DNA from: Sinorhizobium sp. B11
Lineage (GTDB): Bacteria; Pseudomonadota; Alphaproteobacteria; Rhizobiales; Rhizobiaceae
Direction: 5' to 3'
NCBI GenBank assembly: GCA_039725955.1
Contig: CP091034.1
Coordinates: 496,001-560,000 of the forward strand
DNA: 64,000 bases
Shown: piece by piece, positions 27,185 through 36,500 of the stretch
Layout of the letters: the number at the start of each line of letters is the position of its first letter
How positions within the stretch are numbered: the stretch's first letter is position 1
Position numbers and translations under genes: made by a program
Notes under the pieces: generated by a model
Told to the model about the DNA's origin: nothing
Databases searched by the model: none
Seen by the model: only the letters and a program-made list of their open reading frames with translations

Positions 27185-28246
27185 ATGGACAATAGCAATC
27201 AAAGCGAAGTTATCGTTGAACGGCGTGGCACGGCGGGCCTTATCCGGCTGAACCGCCCAAAGGCGTTGAACAGCCTGACGATCCCGATGGTGCGTACGAT
27301 TGCCGCCGCACTTGACGAGTTTGCCGGTGACCAAGCGGTGGCCAGCGTCGTCGTGATGGGGGAGGGCGAGCGCGGCTTCTGCGCCGGCGGCGATATCCGC
27401 GCCATTCACCTGAGCGGGCGTTCCGGCGACGGCCTGGCGGAAACCTTCTGGCGCGAGGAATTCCGCCTCAATCACCGGATTGCCAGCTATCCGAAACCCT
27501 ATGTGGCGCTGATGGACGGCATCACCATGGGCGGCGGCGTCGGGCTTGCCAGCCACGGCCGCCATCGGATCGTCACCGAGCGTACCCGCCTTGCCATGCC
27601 GGAAACCGGTATCGGCTATTTTCCAGATGTCGGCGCTACGTGGCTGTTGCCTCGCACGCCGGGTGAAAGCGGTACTTGGATGGCCCTGACCGGGCTCGAT
27701 ATCAATGCCTCCGATGCAATCTATACCGGCCTCGCTGACGTCTATATGTCTTCCTCGCGCCTCGAAGAGGCAGTCCATCATCTGACGAACCTGTCTGCGG
27801 GAAGTTCGTCTGACGATGTGGATGCGGTGCTGCGCGGTCTCTCGGAGCAAGTGGACGAAGGCAGGTTGCAGGCCAATGCCGCAATGATCGACCGTGCCTT
27901 CCATTTCAACCGCGTAGAGGACATCGCTTCCGCACTCGCTACGGAGGAGGGTGAATTCGCCGCAGAAACCCGCCGTGTGATGCTCACACGTTCGCCGACC
28001 AGTCTCAAGCTTGCCTTGCGGCTGTTGAGAGCCGGCCGCCAGAGCCGCACGCTTGGCGAATGCCTGGCCCGCGAACTCGGGGCTTGCATGCACGTGCTGC
28101 ACGGTCCGGATTTCTACGAGGGCGTTCGCGCAGCCGTCATCGACAAGGACCGCAATCCGAAATGGTCGCCGCCGACGATCGCCCTGGTCAATGATGAAAT
28201 GATCGGCCGCTTCTTCGAATCGCCCAAGCCGCCGCTTTCGCTCTGA
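27185..28246 (+). CDS. 3-hydroxyisobutyryl-CoA hydrolase-type crotonase
   Basis: A 353-aa crotonase-fold protein of the HIBCH type, longer than simple enoyl-CoA hydratases. It shows GLIRLNRPKALNSL, GFCAGGDIRAI (oxyanion loop), ALMDGITMGGGVGLASHGRH, MPETGIGYFPDVGATWLLPR (catalytic Glu and Asp) and a C-terminal acid-rich region ending KDRNPKWSPPT. It hydrolyses 3-hydroxyisobutyryl-CoA in valine degradation. It ends 22 bp from the convergent helicase gene. Confidence 0.88.
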   Translation: MDNSNQSEVIVERRGTAGLIRLNRPKALNSLTIPMVRTIAAALDEFAGDQAVASVVVMGEGERGFCAGGDIRAIHLSGRSGDGLAETFWREEFRLNHRIASYPKPYVALMDGITMGGGVGLASHGRHRIVTERTRLAMPETGIGYFPDVGATWLLPRTPGESGTWMALTGLDINASDAIYTGLADVYMSSSRLEEAVHHLTNLSAGSSSDDVDAVLRGLSEQVDEGRLQANAAMIDRAFHFNRVEDIASALATEEGEFAAETRRVMLTRSPTSLKLALRLLRAGRQSRTLGECLARELGACMHVLHGPDFYEGVRAAVIDKDRNPKWSPPTIALVNDEMIGRFFESPKPPLSL

Positions 28247-28268
28247 CAGTGTTTGATCGGGAAAGGCT

Positions 28269-30329
28269 CTAGCGCCACATGCCCCGCATGCGCGCGCCGA
28301 CATCGATGCGTACCTGCCGCGCCTGTTGGGCGGCTGCCGTATCGGTCTTGACCTGAGGCCAGCCACAAACCTCGAAGAATTGCAGCAGCGTGGCCGGAAT
28401 GAAGCGGCTGCGCGACGCATAGACATGCCGATCGCCCTGCGAATTCTGACCATAGGTGAAGAAGCGCTGCGGCACGACGAGGTCGAGATTGTCCTTGGCG
28501 CGGGTCATTGCCACGTAGAGGAGGCGCCGCTCTTCCTCGATTTCCGCCGTCGTCCCGACCGCGAGATCGGAGGGAATGCAGCCGTCGATGACATTCAGCA
28601 TGAAGACCTTGGTCCATTCCTGTCCCTTGGCCGAATGGATGGTCGAAAGGATGAGATAATCCTCATCGAGCAGCGGCACGCCCGCCTGATCCGAGGTTGC
28701 ATCCGGCGGATCGAGCGTAAGCTCGGTCAGAAAGCGCTCGCGAGAAGCATAACCGCCGGCGATTTGTTCGAGCTGGATGAGATCGGCAAGCCGGGCGCTC
28801 GCATCTTCATGCAGCCGTTCCAGATGCGGCTCATACCATTGCCGCACCAGTTCGATCTCTGCGGGCCAGCCGGCCTTGCCGGTCTTCAGCTCCTGCATGG
28901 TCGAAACGAAGGAGGTCCAGTCGTCGCCCGAGCGTGGCGGCGCAGGCATGGCGGCGAGCGCCGCAACCGGGCTCGGGTCCTCAGCCATATGGTCCAGCAC
29001 CTTCTGCGCCGTAGAAGGCCCGACCCCCGGAAGGATCTGCATCAGCCGGAAGCCCGCCACCCGGTCGCGCGGATTCTGGGCAAAGCGCAGTGCCGCCAGC
29101 ATGTCCTTCACATGCGCGCTGTCGAGGAACTTCAGGCCGCCGAACTTCACGAAGGGAATGTTGCGGCGGGTCAGCTCCACTTCCAGCGGGCCGCTGTGAT
29201 GCGACGCGCGGAAGAGCACGGCCTGGCTCTTCAGCTTCACACCCTCTTCGCGATTGTCGAGAACCTTGTCGGCTACGTAACGTGCCTGATCATTCTCGTC
29301 GCGCACAGTCACCAGTCGCGGCCGTTCCGGCGATTCACGTTCCGTCCAGAGGTTCTTGGTGAAACGCTCGGAGGCAAGGTCAATCACGGCATTGGCGGCG
29401 GCCAGGATCGGCTGCGTCGAGCGGTAGTTGCGGTCAAGCGTGACGATGTTGGCGGCCGGGCTGAAGGCGGCCGGAAAATCGAGGATGTTGCGCACCGTCG
29501 CCGCGCGGAAGGAATAGATCGACTGCGCATCGTCGCCGACGACGGTCAGGCCCTGGCCGGTCGGCTTCAGCGCCAGAAGTATGGAAGACTGCAGCTTGTT
29601 GGTGTCCTGATATTCATCGACAAGCACATGGTCGAAGCGGCTGCCGATATCCTCGGCAATCATCGGCTCGGCCACCATCTGCGCCCAGTAGAGCAGCAGG
29701 TCGTCGTAATCGAGCACGTTCTGGCTCTGCTTGGACTCGACGTAACAGGCGAAAAGCTCGCGAAGCTGCTTTTCCCAGGTGGCGCACCAGGGAAAGGCGT
29801 CGCGCAGCACGAGCGGCAGTTCCATTTCCGAGTTTACCGCGCGCGAATAGATCGCCAGGCAGGTTCCCTTTGTCGGAAACCGGCTCTCGGTTTTCGAGAA
29901 ACCAAGATCATGACGCACGAGGTTCATCAGGTCGGCGCTGTCTTCCCGGTCATGGATGGAGAAGGCCGGATCGATGCCGATCTGTTCGGCATAGTCGCGC
30001 AAGAGGCGTGCGCCGATGCCGTGAAACGTGCCGCTCCAGGCAAGTGCATCCGCCATGATGCCGGAATTCTTGCCGAGAACCTCGCCGCAGATGCGTTCGA
30101 CGCGGCGGCCCATTTCTGCTGCTGCCCGGCGGGAAAAGGTCATGAGCAGGATTCGGCGCGGATCGGCGCCTTTGAGGATCAGATGGGCAACGCGGTGCGC
30201 AAGCGTATTCGTCTTGCCGGAGCCGGCCCCGGCGATGACCAGCAGCGGACCTGCCACATGACTGCCGTCTGCGAGCGTGCCGTGTTCAACGGCCATGCGT
30301 TGCTGGGGGTTGAGTCTCTCGAGATACAT
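28269..30329 (-). CDS. UvrD/Rep-family ATP-dependent DNA helicase
   Basis: A 686-aa superfamily 1A helicase: LNPQQRMAVEHG (Q motif), LLVIAGAGSGKTNTLAHRV (Walker A), VLVDEYQDTNKLQ (Walker B), VVGDDAQSIYSFRAA (motif III), TLDRNYRSTQPI (motif IV) and STIHSAKGQEW and YVAMTRAKDNL (motifs V and VI). It is somewhat shorter than UvrD (about 720 aa), with a reduced C-terminal tail. It probably acts in replication restart or repair; the exact role within the family is not clear. It appears to be monocistronic. Confidence 0.92.
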   Translation of the reverse strand: MYLERLNPQQRMAVEHGTLADGSHVAGPLLVIAGAGSGKTNTLAHRVAHLILKGADPRRILLMTFSRRAAAEMGRRVERICGEVLGKNSGIMADALAWSGTFHGIGARLLRDYAEQIGIDPAFSIHDREDSADLMNLVRHDLGFSKTESRFPTKGTCLAIYSRAVNSEMELPLVLRDAFPWCATWEKQLRELFACYVESKQSQNVLDYDDLLLYWAQMVAEPMIAEDIGSRFDHVLVDEYQDTNKLQSSILLALKPTGQGLTVVGDDAQSIYSFRAATVRNILDFPAAFSPAANIVTLDRNYRSTQPILAAANAVIDLASERFTKNLWTERESPERPRLVTVRDENDQARYVADKVLDNREEGVKLKSQAVLFRASHHSGPLEVELTRRNIPFVKFGGLKFLDSAHVKDMLAALRFAQNPRDRVAGFRLMQILPGVGPSTAQKVLDHMAEDPSPVAALAAMPAPPRSGDDWTSFVSTMQELKTGKAGWPAEIELVRQWYEPHLERLHEDASARLADLIQLEQIAGGYASRERFLTELTLDPPDATSDQAGVPLLDEDYLILSTIHSAKGQEWTKVFMLNVIDGCIPSDLAVGTTAEIEEERRLLYVAMTRAKDNLDLVVPQRFFTYGQNSQGDRHVYASRSRFIPATLLQFFEVCGWPQVKTDTAAAQQARQVRIDVGARMRGMWR

Positions 30330-30440
30330 CCAGCCGTCCGGTTGGGCTTAACGGGAGAATCAGCACCCGCGAATAAAATCAGATGTTCCTTGGATGTTCT
30401 CGATTGGCGCCGGTGTCAAGCAGGCAGGGGCTGCCACGCA

Positions 30441-30722
30441 CTATTGCGGAAAATCCGGCACGATCTGGCGCCGCACCAGCTTCAGGCTGCGGTCGGGCTG
30501 AAGAATATAGGTTTCGTAGACGCGCTGGCCCTGCTGATCGTAGAAGTCGTTGTACACTGCGCTGCCGATCGGCGACTTCGTCAGCTTCGTGCGCGGCTGC
30601 CCGCCATAGGTGATGCTGCCGGGAATTGGCTCTAGCGCAGGCGCGTCCGCGGCGGAGCAGCCGACCAGAGCGGGTGTGGCCAAAAGGGTCGTCGCAAGAA
30701 GGGCAGGCACCAGCGCTTTCAT
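30441..30722 (-). CDS. Small putative lipoprotein
   Basis: A 93-aa protein with a signal peptide (MKALVPALLATTLLATPA) and lipobox LVGC, giving Cys22 as the likely lipidated residue. The mature part is about 70 residues (GGQPRTKLTKSPIGSAV, ending QIVPDFPQ), resembling small alphaproteobacterial lipoproteins of unknown function. The start at 30722 was chosen because the signal peptide begins there; a longer frame was rejected. Confidence 0.75.
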   Translation of the reverse strand: MKALVPALLATTLLATPALVGCSAADAPALEPIPGSITYGGQPRTKLTKSPIGSAVYNDFYDQQGQRVYETYILQPDRSLKLVRRQIVPDFPQ

Positions 30723-30880
30723 CGTCTTTTCCTCGGCTGCAATTGTTTGCGGCGGCTGCCGACACTTCCGGCAAGATTTCAGCACCACCATCGTGATGAC
30801 TATGCATCGGGCCGACCGCGCACCGCAACAAACGTCGTCTTCCAGCGTTAAATCCCTATTAGCCAATGTCAGGAACGACC

Positions 30881-31144
30881 ATGGTGCTGCGATTTCACAA
30901 CTCGCCGACTGACGAGGAAGCCTGGATGAAGAGCCGCAACACGGCCGCCATGCGCGCGTCCGTGGAAAGCGCCCTGCATGCTGCGGGCGATTTCGATGCA
31001 GCCGAAATCATCGTCTCCACCATCGGTTCCTGCGTCATTCTCGAAGGTTTCGTGCGCCAATGGAGCGACAGTGAGCGGGCTCGGGCGATTGCCGAGGCTA
31101 TTGTCGGAAGCGGTTACGTCCATTGCCGCATGCTGGTGAAATAA
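30881..31144 (+). CDS. BON-domain protein
   Basis: An 87-aa single BON domain: SVESALHAAGDFDAAEIIVS, VILEGFVRQWSDSERA and AEAIVGSGYVHCRML. BON domains bind phospholipid or act in osmotic-shock and envelope proteins. This one has no signal peptide and is probably cytoplasmic. ATG 30881 has AGGAACGACC before it; an in-frame ATG at 30866 is the alternative. Confidence 0.75.
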   Translation: MVLRFHNSPTDEEAWMKSRNTAAMRASVESALHAAGDFDAAEIIVSTIGSCVILEGFVRQWSDSERARAIAEAIVGSGYVHCRMLVK

Positions 31145-31226
31145 TTCACCGTCCACTTGAAGATTTTCAAGGAACCAACGCCCTGCCTTCGGTGTTGAAA
31201 AGCTGATTTCAATGCTGGAGACAATA

Positions 31227-31490
31227 ATGCAAACGCCTATACGCCTCTGGGCCTGGGGCCTTCTTATTGGGTGCGGCGCCTTTGCCGGCTCCGCCTATGC
31301 CTCACTCGAAACCGATATGGATTATTCGGCCTTGCCGAAGGACGAAATCGCGCTGAATGAATATACCAGCGCTGCCGTCTGCGAGCCCGCCGAGCCGCAT
31401 TACCTGCCGTCCTTCATTCGTGTCGCAGATGGCACAATCGTCGGTGTGGGATATATTCAGGTCCAGGATGAGAATACTTCGGACTGCTGA
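31227..31490 (+). CDS. Small secreted hypothetical protein
   Basis: An 87-aa protein with a clear signal peptide (basic start, then LWAWGLLIGCGAFAGSAYA, with cleavage likely after AYA). The mature part is about 60 residues, acidic, with two cysteines that could form a disulfide. The start at 31227 follows GGAGACAAT; ATG 31212 is in frame but adds residues ahead of the signal. I do not recognise a family. Confidence 0.65.
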   Translation: MQTPIRLWAWGLLIGCGAFAGSAYASLETDMDYSALPKDEIALNEYTSAAVCEPAEPHYLPSFIRVADGTIVGVGYIQVQDENTSDC

Positions 31491-31516
31491 TCGAATATTC
31501 CATTTTTCTTGCGGAC

Positions 31517-31556
31517 GAGGCTCGTCTGCAGTCTCCCACAGAGGGTGACGAGCCTC
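31517..31556. terminator. Stem-loop, possible terminator after the secreted protein gene
   Basis: Perfect 10-bp arms GAGGCTCGTC and GACGAGCCTC with a 20-nt loop lie 27 bp after the stop. There is no clear U-run on either strand, so it may be an mRNA stabilising hairpin rather than a true terminator. A second small hairpin (CCCTGC/GCAGGG) follows near 31640. Confidence 0.4.
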
Positions 31557-31724
31557 TAACCATCATCATGATGGCTGGCGTCGTTCTATTGATGAACAGA
31601 CGAGCGGCGCAATATCTTTCGAAACAAAGCCCTGCGCGAGCTCCGTGCAGGGTTAAGTGAAAATAAAGCATTGCTCCGTTTCGGAACGGATTGGACTTTA
31701 TTTGTCCGAACCGCCGCTGAAGAC

Positions 31725-31967
31725 TTAATGCACCTTAAGCTTTGCTTCCTCGGCCGCTGCCATAAACTCCGCGCGAGCCTCTTCGACGGTCTTTCTTCCA
31801 TCGAGTGCCGCGCGGCAGACGCTCCGTGCCCTGAGGTATTTCAGTCCGCGCATGGCAGGCCAGTGCTCGGCAAGGCACGCCAAGGCGTCGAACGGTCCGT
31901 TAACCGTGCGTGCTCCGGCCCCTTCGAAACCTACCTTGATCGGACCATTCCATCGTTCAGTTGCCAT
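31725..31967 (-). CDS. DUF982 family protein (chromosomal copy)
   Basis: An 80-aa protein of the DUF982 family, which is expanded in Rhizobiaceae: RWNGPIKVGFEGAG at the start, PFDALACLAEHWPAMRG, then YLRARSVCRAALDGRKTVEE and EARAEFMAAAEEA. Function unknown. It lies outside the integrated element, 140 bp from its left attachment site. A second family member lies inside the element at 56376-56639. Confidence 0.8.
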   Translation of the reverse strand: MATERWNGPIKVGFEGAGARTVNGPFDALACLAEHWPAMRGLKYLRARSVCRAALDGRKTVEEARAEFMAAAEEAKLKVH

Positions 31968-32107
31968 CGACGCTCCTCCAGCATGTCTCGATAGAAACAG
32001 TGATTGAAGCCTCCCGGTTCCTCCGCAAAGACTTCAGAATGCTAATATTCTAGCGAGATTTTTGCCGGCAGCAATGGCGCCGATTGGCGCGGTGGATAAT
32101 GCTAAAG

Positions 32108-32165
32108 GAGAAAACTGGTGCTGCCGAGTGGGATTGAACCACCGACCTCACCCTTACCAAGGGTG
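32108..32165. other. Left attachment site (attL), partial tRNA-Thr copy
   Basis: 58 bp identical to 60050-60107. Positions 32116-32165 are the 3' part of a tRNA-Thr gene (minus sense), from the anticodon stem to the CCA end, without the 5' half, so this copy cannot make a tRNA. It marks the left boundary of the element. Confidence 0.9.
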
Positions 32166-32223
32166 GAAGGGGGTATCTGTATCCTCATGGCAAATCTTCA
32201 TTTTCTGCCTTTTGAGAATTGCA

Positions 32224-32244
32224 CTGCACGGATTTTGCACGGAT
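32224..32244. other. Putative integrase arm-type site, left
   Basis: CTGCACGGATTTTGCACGGA plus T: two TGCACGGAT units spaced 2 bp apart, 58 bp inside attL and just after the integrase stop. The identical 21 bp lie near the right end at 59937-59957 in the same orientation. Tyrosine integrases bind such direct repeats as arm sites. Confidence 0.6.
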
Positions 32245-32248
32245 CCGC

Positions 32249-33409
32249 CTAAGCCAATTTGCCGGCGACGGCAACTTTCTTCTTTGCAGGGATAAGCCGA
32301 CGGGACCAATATGCGGGATCTTCCCACCACCATAAATCGCGCCAAATCTGCGGTACAGGCAGGGTATTGATTGCCTCAATGAGAGCAGGCTGCGGCACGT
32401 TCGTATAATGACGGCTCATGTCGTCGGCAGCATGACCGAGGATTTGATCTTTGATGTAAGGATGCACGCCGTTGACCACCAGCTGTGTTGAGGCGCTATG
32501 GCGCCCGGTATAAGCCGCGATATCAACGATATCGATCTTGCGCTTGGCGAGGCGCTTGCGTGCTCCCTCGATGGCTCCGGAGATCTGGCCACCGAAGTCG
32601 TCAGAAGGCGGGTAGGGTTCACCCTTGTGGGATAGGAACACAATGCCTTTGCGCTTCTCGAGCAGTGAGGTGAATAGCGGCACGAGAAATTCATGCATCG
32701 GCACCCCACGGGGTTCACCGGTCTTCGAGGCGTCCAGGGTGATCCATCGGCCGGGAATATCGATCTGCGGGGCCTCCAACGTAAACATCTCGATCGGCCG
32801 CATGCCCGTATAAAAAAGCGCTGTCATGATCTGCGCTGCTGCGGGCGACATCTCGCCGACGAAGGTCGCGGCACGATCGTAGCTTGTGGGAGTCGTGCCA
32901 GCACGTTTGCGCTTCAGTACGGCCACGTTAGTGCCTTTTGGCTTACGCGGGCGGCGCCATTTCCTCTCCTCAGCCCACCGGTTGAGAGCACAGTGGTTCC
33001 AGACGGCAATGAACGGGGTGAAAAATTGTCGGTTTTTGGTGTCCGCATTGGCGGTGGGATACAAAGCCGCGGCGCCCTGATCTAGGTCGCTCTGCGTAAT
33101 GTCCTTCAGCAACTTGCCGCGCAGTTGGGTAACAACGCCTGTCACTTTGCCGGTCTTCTTGTTTTTCTTGACCAAATATTTCGGCGAACCGCCCGAGGCA
33201 ACATAGCTTTCAGCTCCTTCGGTGAAGCTGATAAGCGCCTTCTTGCCGTGCACGCTCTCCTTCAGGAGGCGCGCTTCTGTCTGGATCCGGATTTCTTCGG
33301 CTGTCTTGCGGTCGCTAGTGCCAGTAGATTCGAAAACGCTCTGTCCTCTGATCGTGCCACGGATGTAGAAGTTTTCGGAGCCTTGACGCTGGATGAGTTT
33401 GAGGGGCAT
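32249..33409 (-). CDS. Tyrosine-family site-specific integrase
   Basis: A 386-aa phage-type integrase with an N-terminal arm/core-binding part (MPLKLIQRQGSENFYIRG and onward) and a C-terminal catalytic domain. Catalytic Arg204 lies in TGMRPIEMF, Arg303 in YTGRHSAS and nucleophile Tyr335 in SRHYTNV; LGHAADD carries the second-box His. In the box usually written HxxR the first position is Tyr (YTGR), an accepted variant. It ends 84 bp from attL, the standard place. The start at 33409 is taken from homology; it lies inside the excisionase gene, giving a 148-nt overlap in another frame. Confidence 0.92.
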   Translation of the reverse strand: MPLKLIQRQGSENFYIRGTIRGQSVFESTGTSDRKTAEEIRIQTEARLLKESVHGKKALISFTEGAESYVASGGSPKYLVKKNKKTGKVTGVVTQLRGKLLKDITQSDLDQGAAALYPTANADTKNRQFFTPFIAVWNHCALNRWAEERKWRRPRKPKGTNVAVLKRKRAGTTPTSYDRAATFVGEMSPAAAQIMTALFYTGMRPIEMFTLEAPQIDIPGRWITLDASKTGEPRGVPMHEFLVPLFTSLLEKRKGIVFLSHKGEPYPPSDDFGGQISGAIEGARKRLAKRKIDIVDIAAYTGRHSASTQLVVNGVHPYIKDQILGHAADDMSRHYTNVPQPALIEAINTLPVPQIWRDLWWWEDPAYWSRRLIPAKKKVAVAGKLA

Positions 33410-33579
33410 CGCAAAACATTCCAAATGGCGAGGATATCGGTTTCGGAGAAAAGGAACTCTCTGCCGACAATGGTGCACAATCCATATGTCCTGGCAACCT
33501 TGGCAACAGCCCTGGTGGTCATGCGCAGGCGCTCGGCTACTTCCTGGAGGGTGTAGATATCGCCGACGGGGCTCATCAT
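33262..33579 (-). CDS. Excisionase-like HTH protein
   Basis: A 105-aa protein whose first half is a MerR/AlpA-type DNA-binding domain: IYTLQEVAERLRMTTRAVAK and GREFLFSETDILAIW. This is the usual recombination-directionality-factor fold. The C-terminal half is basic and low complexity (ARQPKKSGSRQKR) and lies in the region overlapping the integrase. Its start codon overlaps the tape-measure stop (TGATG), so it is translated from the same leftward transcript. Confidence 0.7.
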   Translation of the reverse strand: MMSPVGDIYTLQEVAERLRMTTRAVAKVARTYGLCTIVGREFLFSETDILAIWNVLRCPSNSSSVKAPKTSTSVARSEDRAFSNLLALATARQPKKSGSRQKRAS

Positions 33580-36500
33580 CAGACCCCCAACACTTTACGA
33601 ATGGTTTGAGCGTTGTTCTTGATGTGGGTGATGACGACTTTCTCGCCGTGCGAGCTGGCAACAGCGTTCGAAAGATCGCGTTCGTTGAGAACCAAGACCT
33701 GCTTAATCGGCTGGCCACCCTTCGATTCTGATGGCTTTTCTTGGCCGGAATTGAAGCGATGACGTGGATCCTGTTCCGTTAGGACCTCTTCATTCTTCTT
33801 CAAAACGGCCGGCACTTCATCAGGGCGCAAGCCCGCAATGCCGCCCGAGTGATAGCGCATGATGTTCCCGACCCAATCGAAGTTGAGCTGCCTCGACATG
33901 TTGCCGCCGCCGATCGCTGCCGATCCGACCAGGCCTCCGGTATGTCCGGTGATGACTTTGGCAACACCGCCGAGACCCTGAGCGGCTTGACCAATTGGCC
34001 CTCCGAAACCGGCCAGGGCATTGAGGATCATCTGCTGCAGGATCATCGTCGCAATTTGGCGCAGGAAATCGGCGGCAAACTGCAAGAAGGCCTGGCCGAG
34101 CGCCTGGAAAGCGTTGGCGCCATTGGCAACCGACTGCGCGAAATTGTCGAAGGCGCCGACGAGACCATTGGCGAAAGATCCGACCAGTTCCTGCACGTTC
34201 GATGCTGAGAGACCGAACGCGGTCAGGCCGCTGCCAACCTTAGCGGTGTTCAGCTGCACCTTCTGAAGCTGCGCGACCATTTTCTCGTCGCCGAGCGCTC
34301 GCGCGAGCTCCAATGCCTTGGGAACAGCTGCGCTCAGCTGGTCGTTGACTCCTTGAAGTTGCGTTACCAGTTCCTGAGTGCGCCCGCTGTCACCAGCGTT
34401 CTGCGCCATGTTGATCTCTTGCAGCAGGTTCTTGCGCTGCTGGTCGAGGCCGATGATGTCGTTAAGCTGCTCACGGGCTTCCTGCTGATTGGCTTTCAGC
34501 TGCTCGTCAGCATGCGCAGAGTCGTATTTCGCCGCGGCTGCTTCCTTGATCGCATCGCGTTGCGCCTGGCTAAGGGTGACGCCTTCCTTGATTGCTTCGT
34601 TCTCAGCCTGAGCGAGTTCACGCGCTACCTTGGCTTCTTTGTTGGAGTCCTTGCGCGCGTCGGCTTCGTCCTTCCAGGCTTTCACCCGGCCGGTGATGCC
34701 CTGGTCGAAAGATTCCTGCTTGGTCTGGCCGCCAGCCATAATTGGCGAGCCGCTGCCGATTTTTTGGAAGGACCAATTAATCAGGTCGCGCGCAGTGGTG
34801 TCAGACTTGATTACTGTCGGATTGGCCGCTGCCGACGCCGGATCAACCAGGTTCTTCGCTAGCTCGTCGGGATTGGCGAGCACAACCTTGATCGCATCGC
34901 CGGCACCGAGAAAGTGCGCGAGGTAGGTGTTGGTGTCCGTCGGCGCCACTCCCGCGTTCGCGAGCTGCATCTGGTTCTGCTTGGTGAATTCTTGAAGAAC
35001 AGGCCGCGCAAATTCGTCTCTGCTTCGATAACCAAGCTTCTGAGCGTCCGTCAGCCGCTGAAGTGCAGGAAACAGACGATTGAAGATCGGCAGCCAGGTG
35101 CCTTCGGTGAACTGGCCGATCCCGCGTGCGCTCGATGTCGACGGTCCTGTTCCGTCCTGACCGCCTTCCTGGCGGATGATGCGATCGATGAGGTTGCCGC
35201 TGATATTGGGGAGAGAGTCGAACTGCTTCTGCATGAACGACTGATTGATGCCGGCGACTGCATCACTGTACGCCTTCGTAGCGTCGAGAACCTGACCCAT
35301 CGTGGTCGCGAGATTCATCGCATCCTTGTACTGTTTCTCGAGACCTTTGAGTGCCTCGAGCTTTTTAAGCTCTTCGCCGACGCCGGGAATGTTCTCCTGC
35401 ATATCAAGCAATAGCTTGTTGAACGCTGTTGCCTTGCCCTGATAGTCGAGGTTCTGCGATGTCTCTTGTGCAGATTTTCCGAGGCCAAGGAGCGCCTTGT
35501 CGGCGTCAGTCGCGGCCCCGTTCATCTGCCGAACCAACGCTTCCGCACTGGCAATTGCATCACCAAGATCCTTTAGACTCGTCTCGCCTTCGCCGGCATT
35601 GTTGACGATGTTCAGGATCTCGAGCGCGATTTGCTTCAGCTGCTCATCGGCCGGATTCAGCGCGATATCGTTGAGGGCGCTTTCAAGCTCTTTGACGGAA
35701 ATCGCGCCTGAGCGGGCGGCCTTTAGGGCGTCCTGGAACTGAGCAAGTTGGCGCACCTGTGGAGAATCCGATGGGAAATCCTGAAATGCGTAGGTGAGCC
35801 TCCTGCTCGATTCTTCCGCGGACGCCGCGGTTTTATCGAACTGCTTCTTGAGATCCTGGACGCTCGCGATGGCCTGAGCCATGGTGACGCCGCTGATCTT
35901 TTTCGCCCAATCACCTGCCTTATCGCCGGCCGCGTTGTAAGCGGCAACAACGATGTCGATTTGGCGCTTGTGCTCTTCAACGGCCGAGGTGGCATTGCCA
36001 ATGCTGGTCAGCCAGGTGCCAACCGCGTAGGTCACCGCGGTCAGGGCGATGCCGATCGGGCCGCCGAACGCTGCCAGCAGTGCGCGAAAGCCAGTAGCCG
36101 TCACGACAAGAGCAGTCTGCAAACCGCCAACGGCACTAGCCAAGCTGACAACGCCTGTACGGGCGAGGGCGCTCTGGCTCGTCGAGGCGAGGAGGTTTTG
36201 CCGGAAGCTGCCGAGTGAGCTCACACTTTGCGCCAGAGCTCGCCCGAACATAGTTTGCGAGTTCGTTGCTGCTTGGGTTCGAGGGCCGACAAGTGTCAGC
36301 TCGCGATTGAAAGCCTGCATCGCCGACACTGCCTGCAGCATTTTGCCAGCAAGGCCTCCGAAGAGCTCGGCGACTTTCGCCGCTGCAAATACCTTCAGGG
36401 CCGCGGCGATGAGGTCAAAATATTTCGGTACCTCAGCGAGGACTTTAATTGCCTCGCCAACAGCTTTGCCGATCGCAGTAAAGGTATTCTGGCCGTCGCT

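Noticed and set aside
28326..30635. A 769-codon plus-strand frame opposite the helicase
   Set aside because: Antisense shadow of the UvrD-type helicase, whose motifs are all intact on the minus strand.
32116..32165. A second tRNA-Thr gene at the left border
   Set aside because: Only the 3' half is present and the D arm and 5' acceptor strand are missing, so it is the attL remnant.
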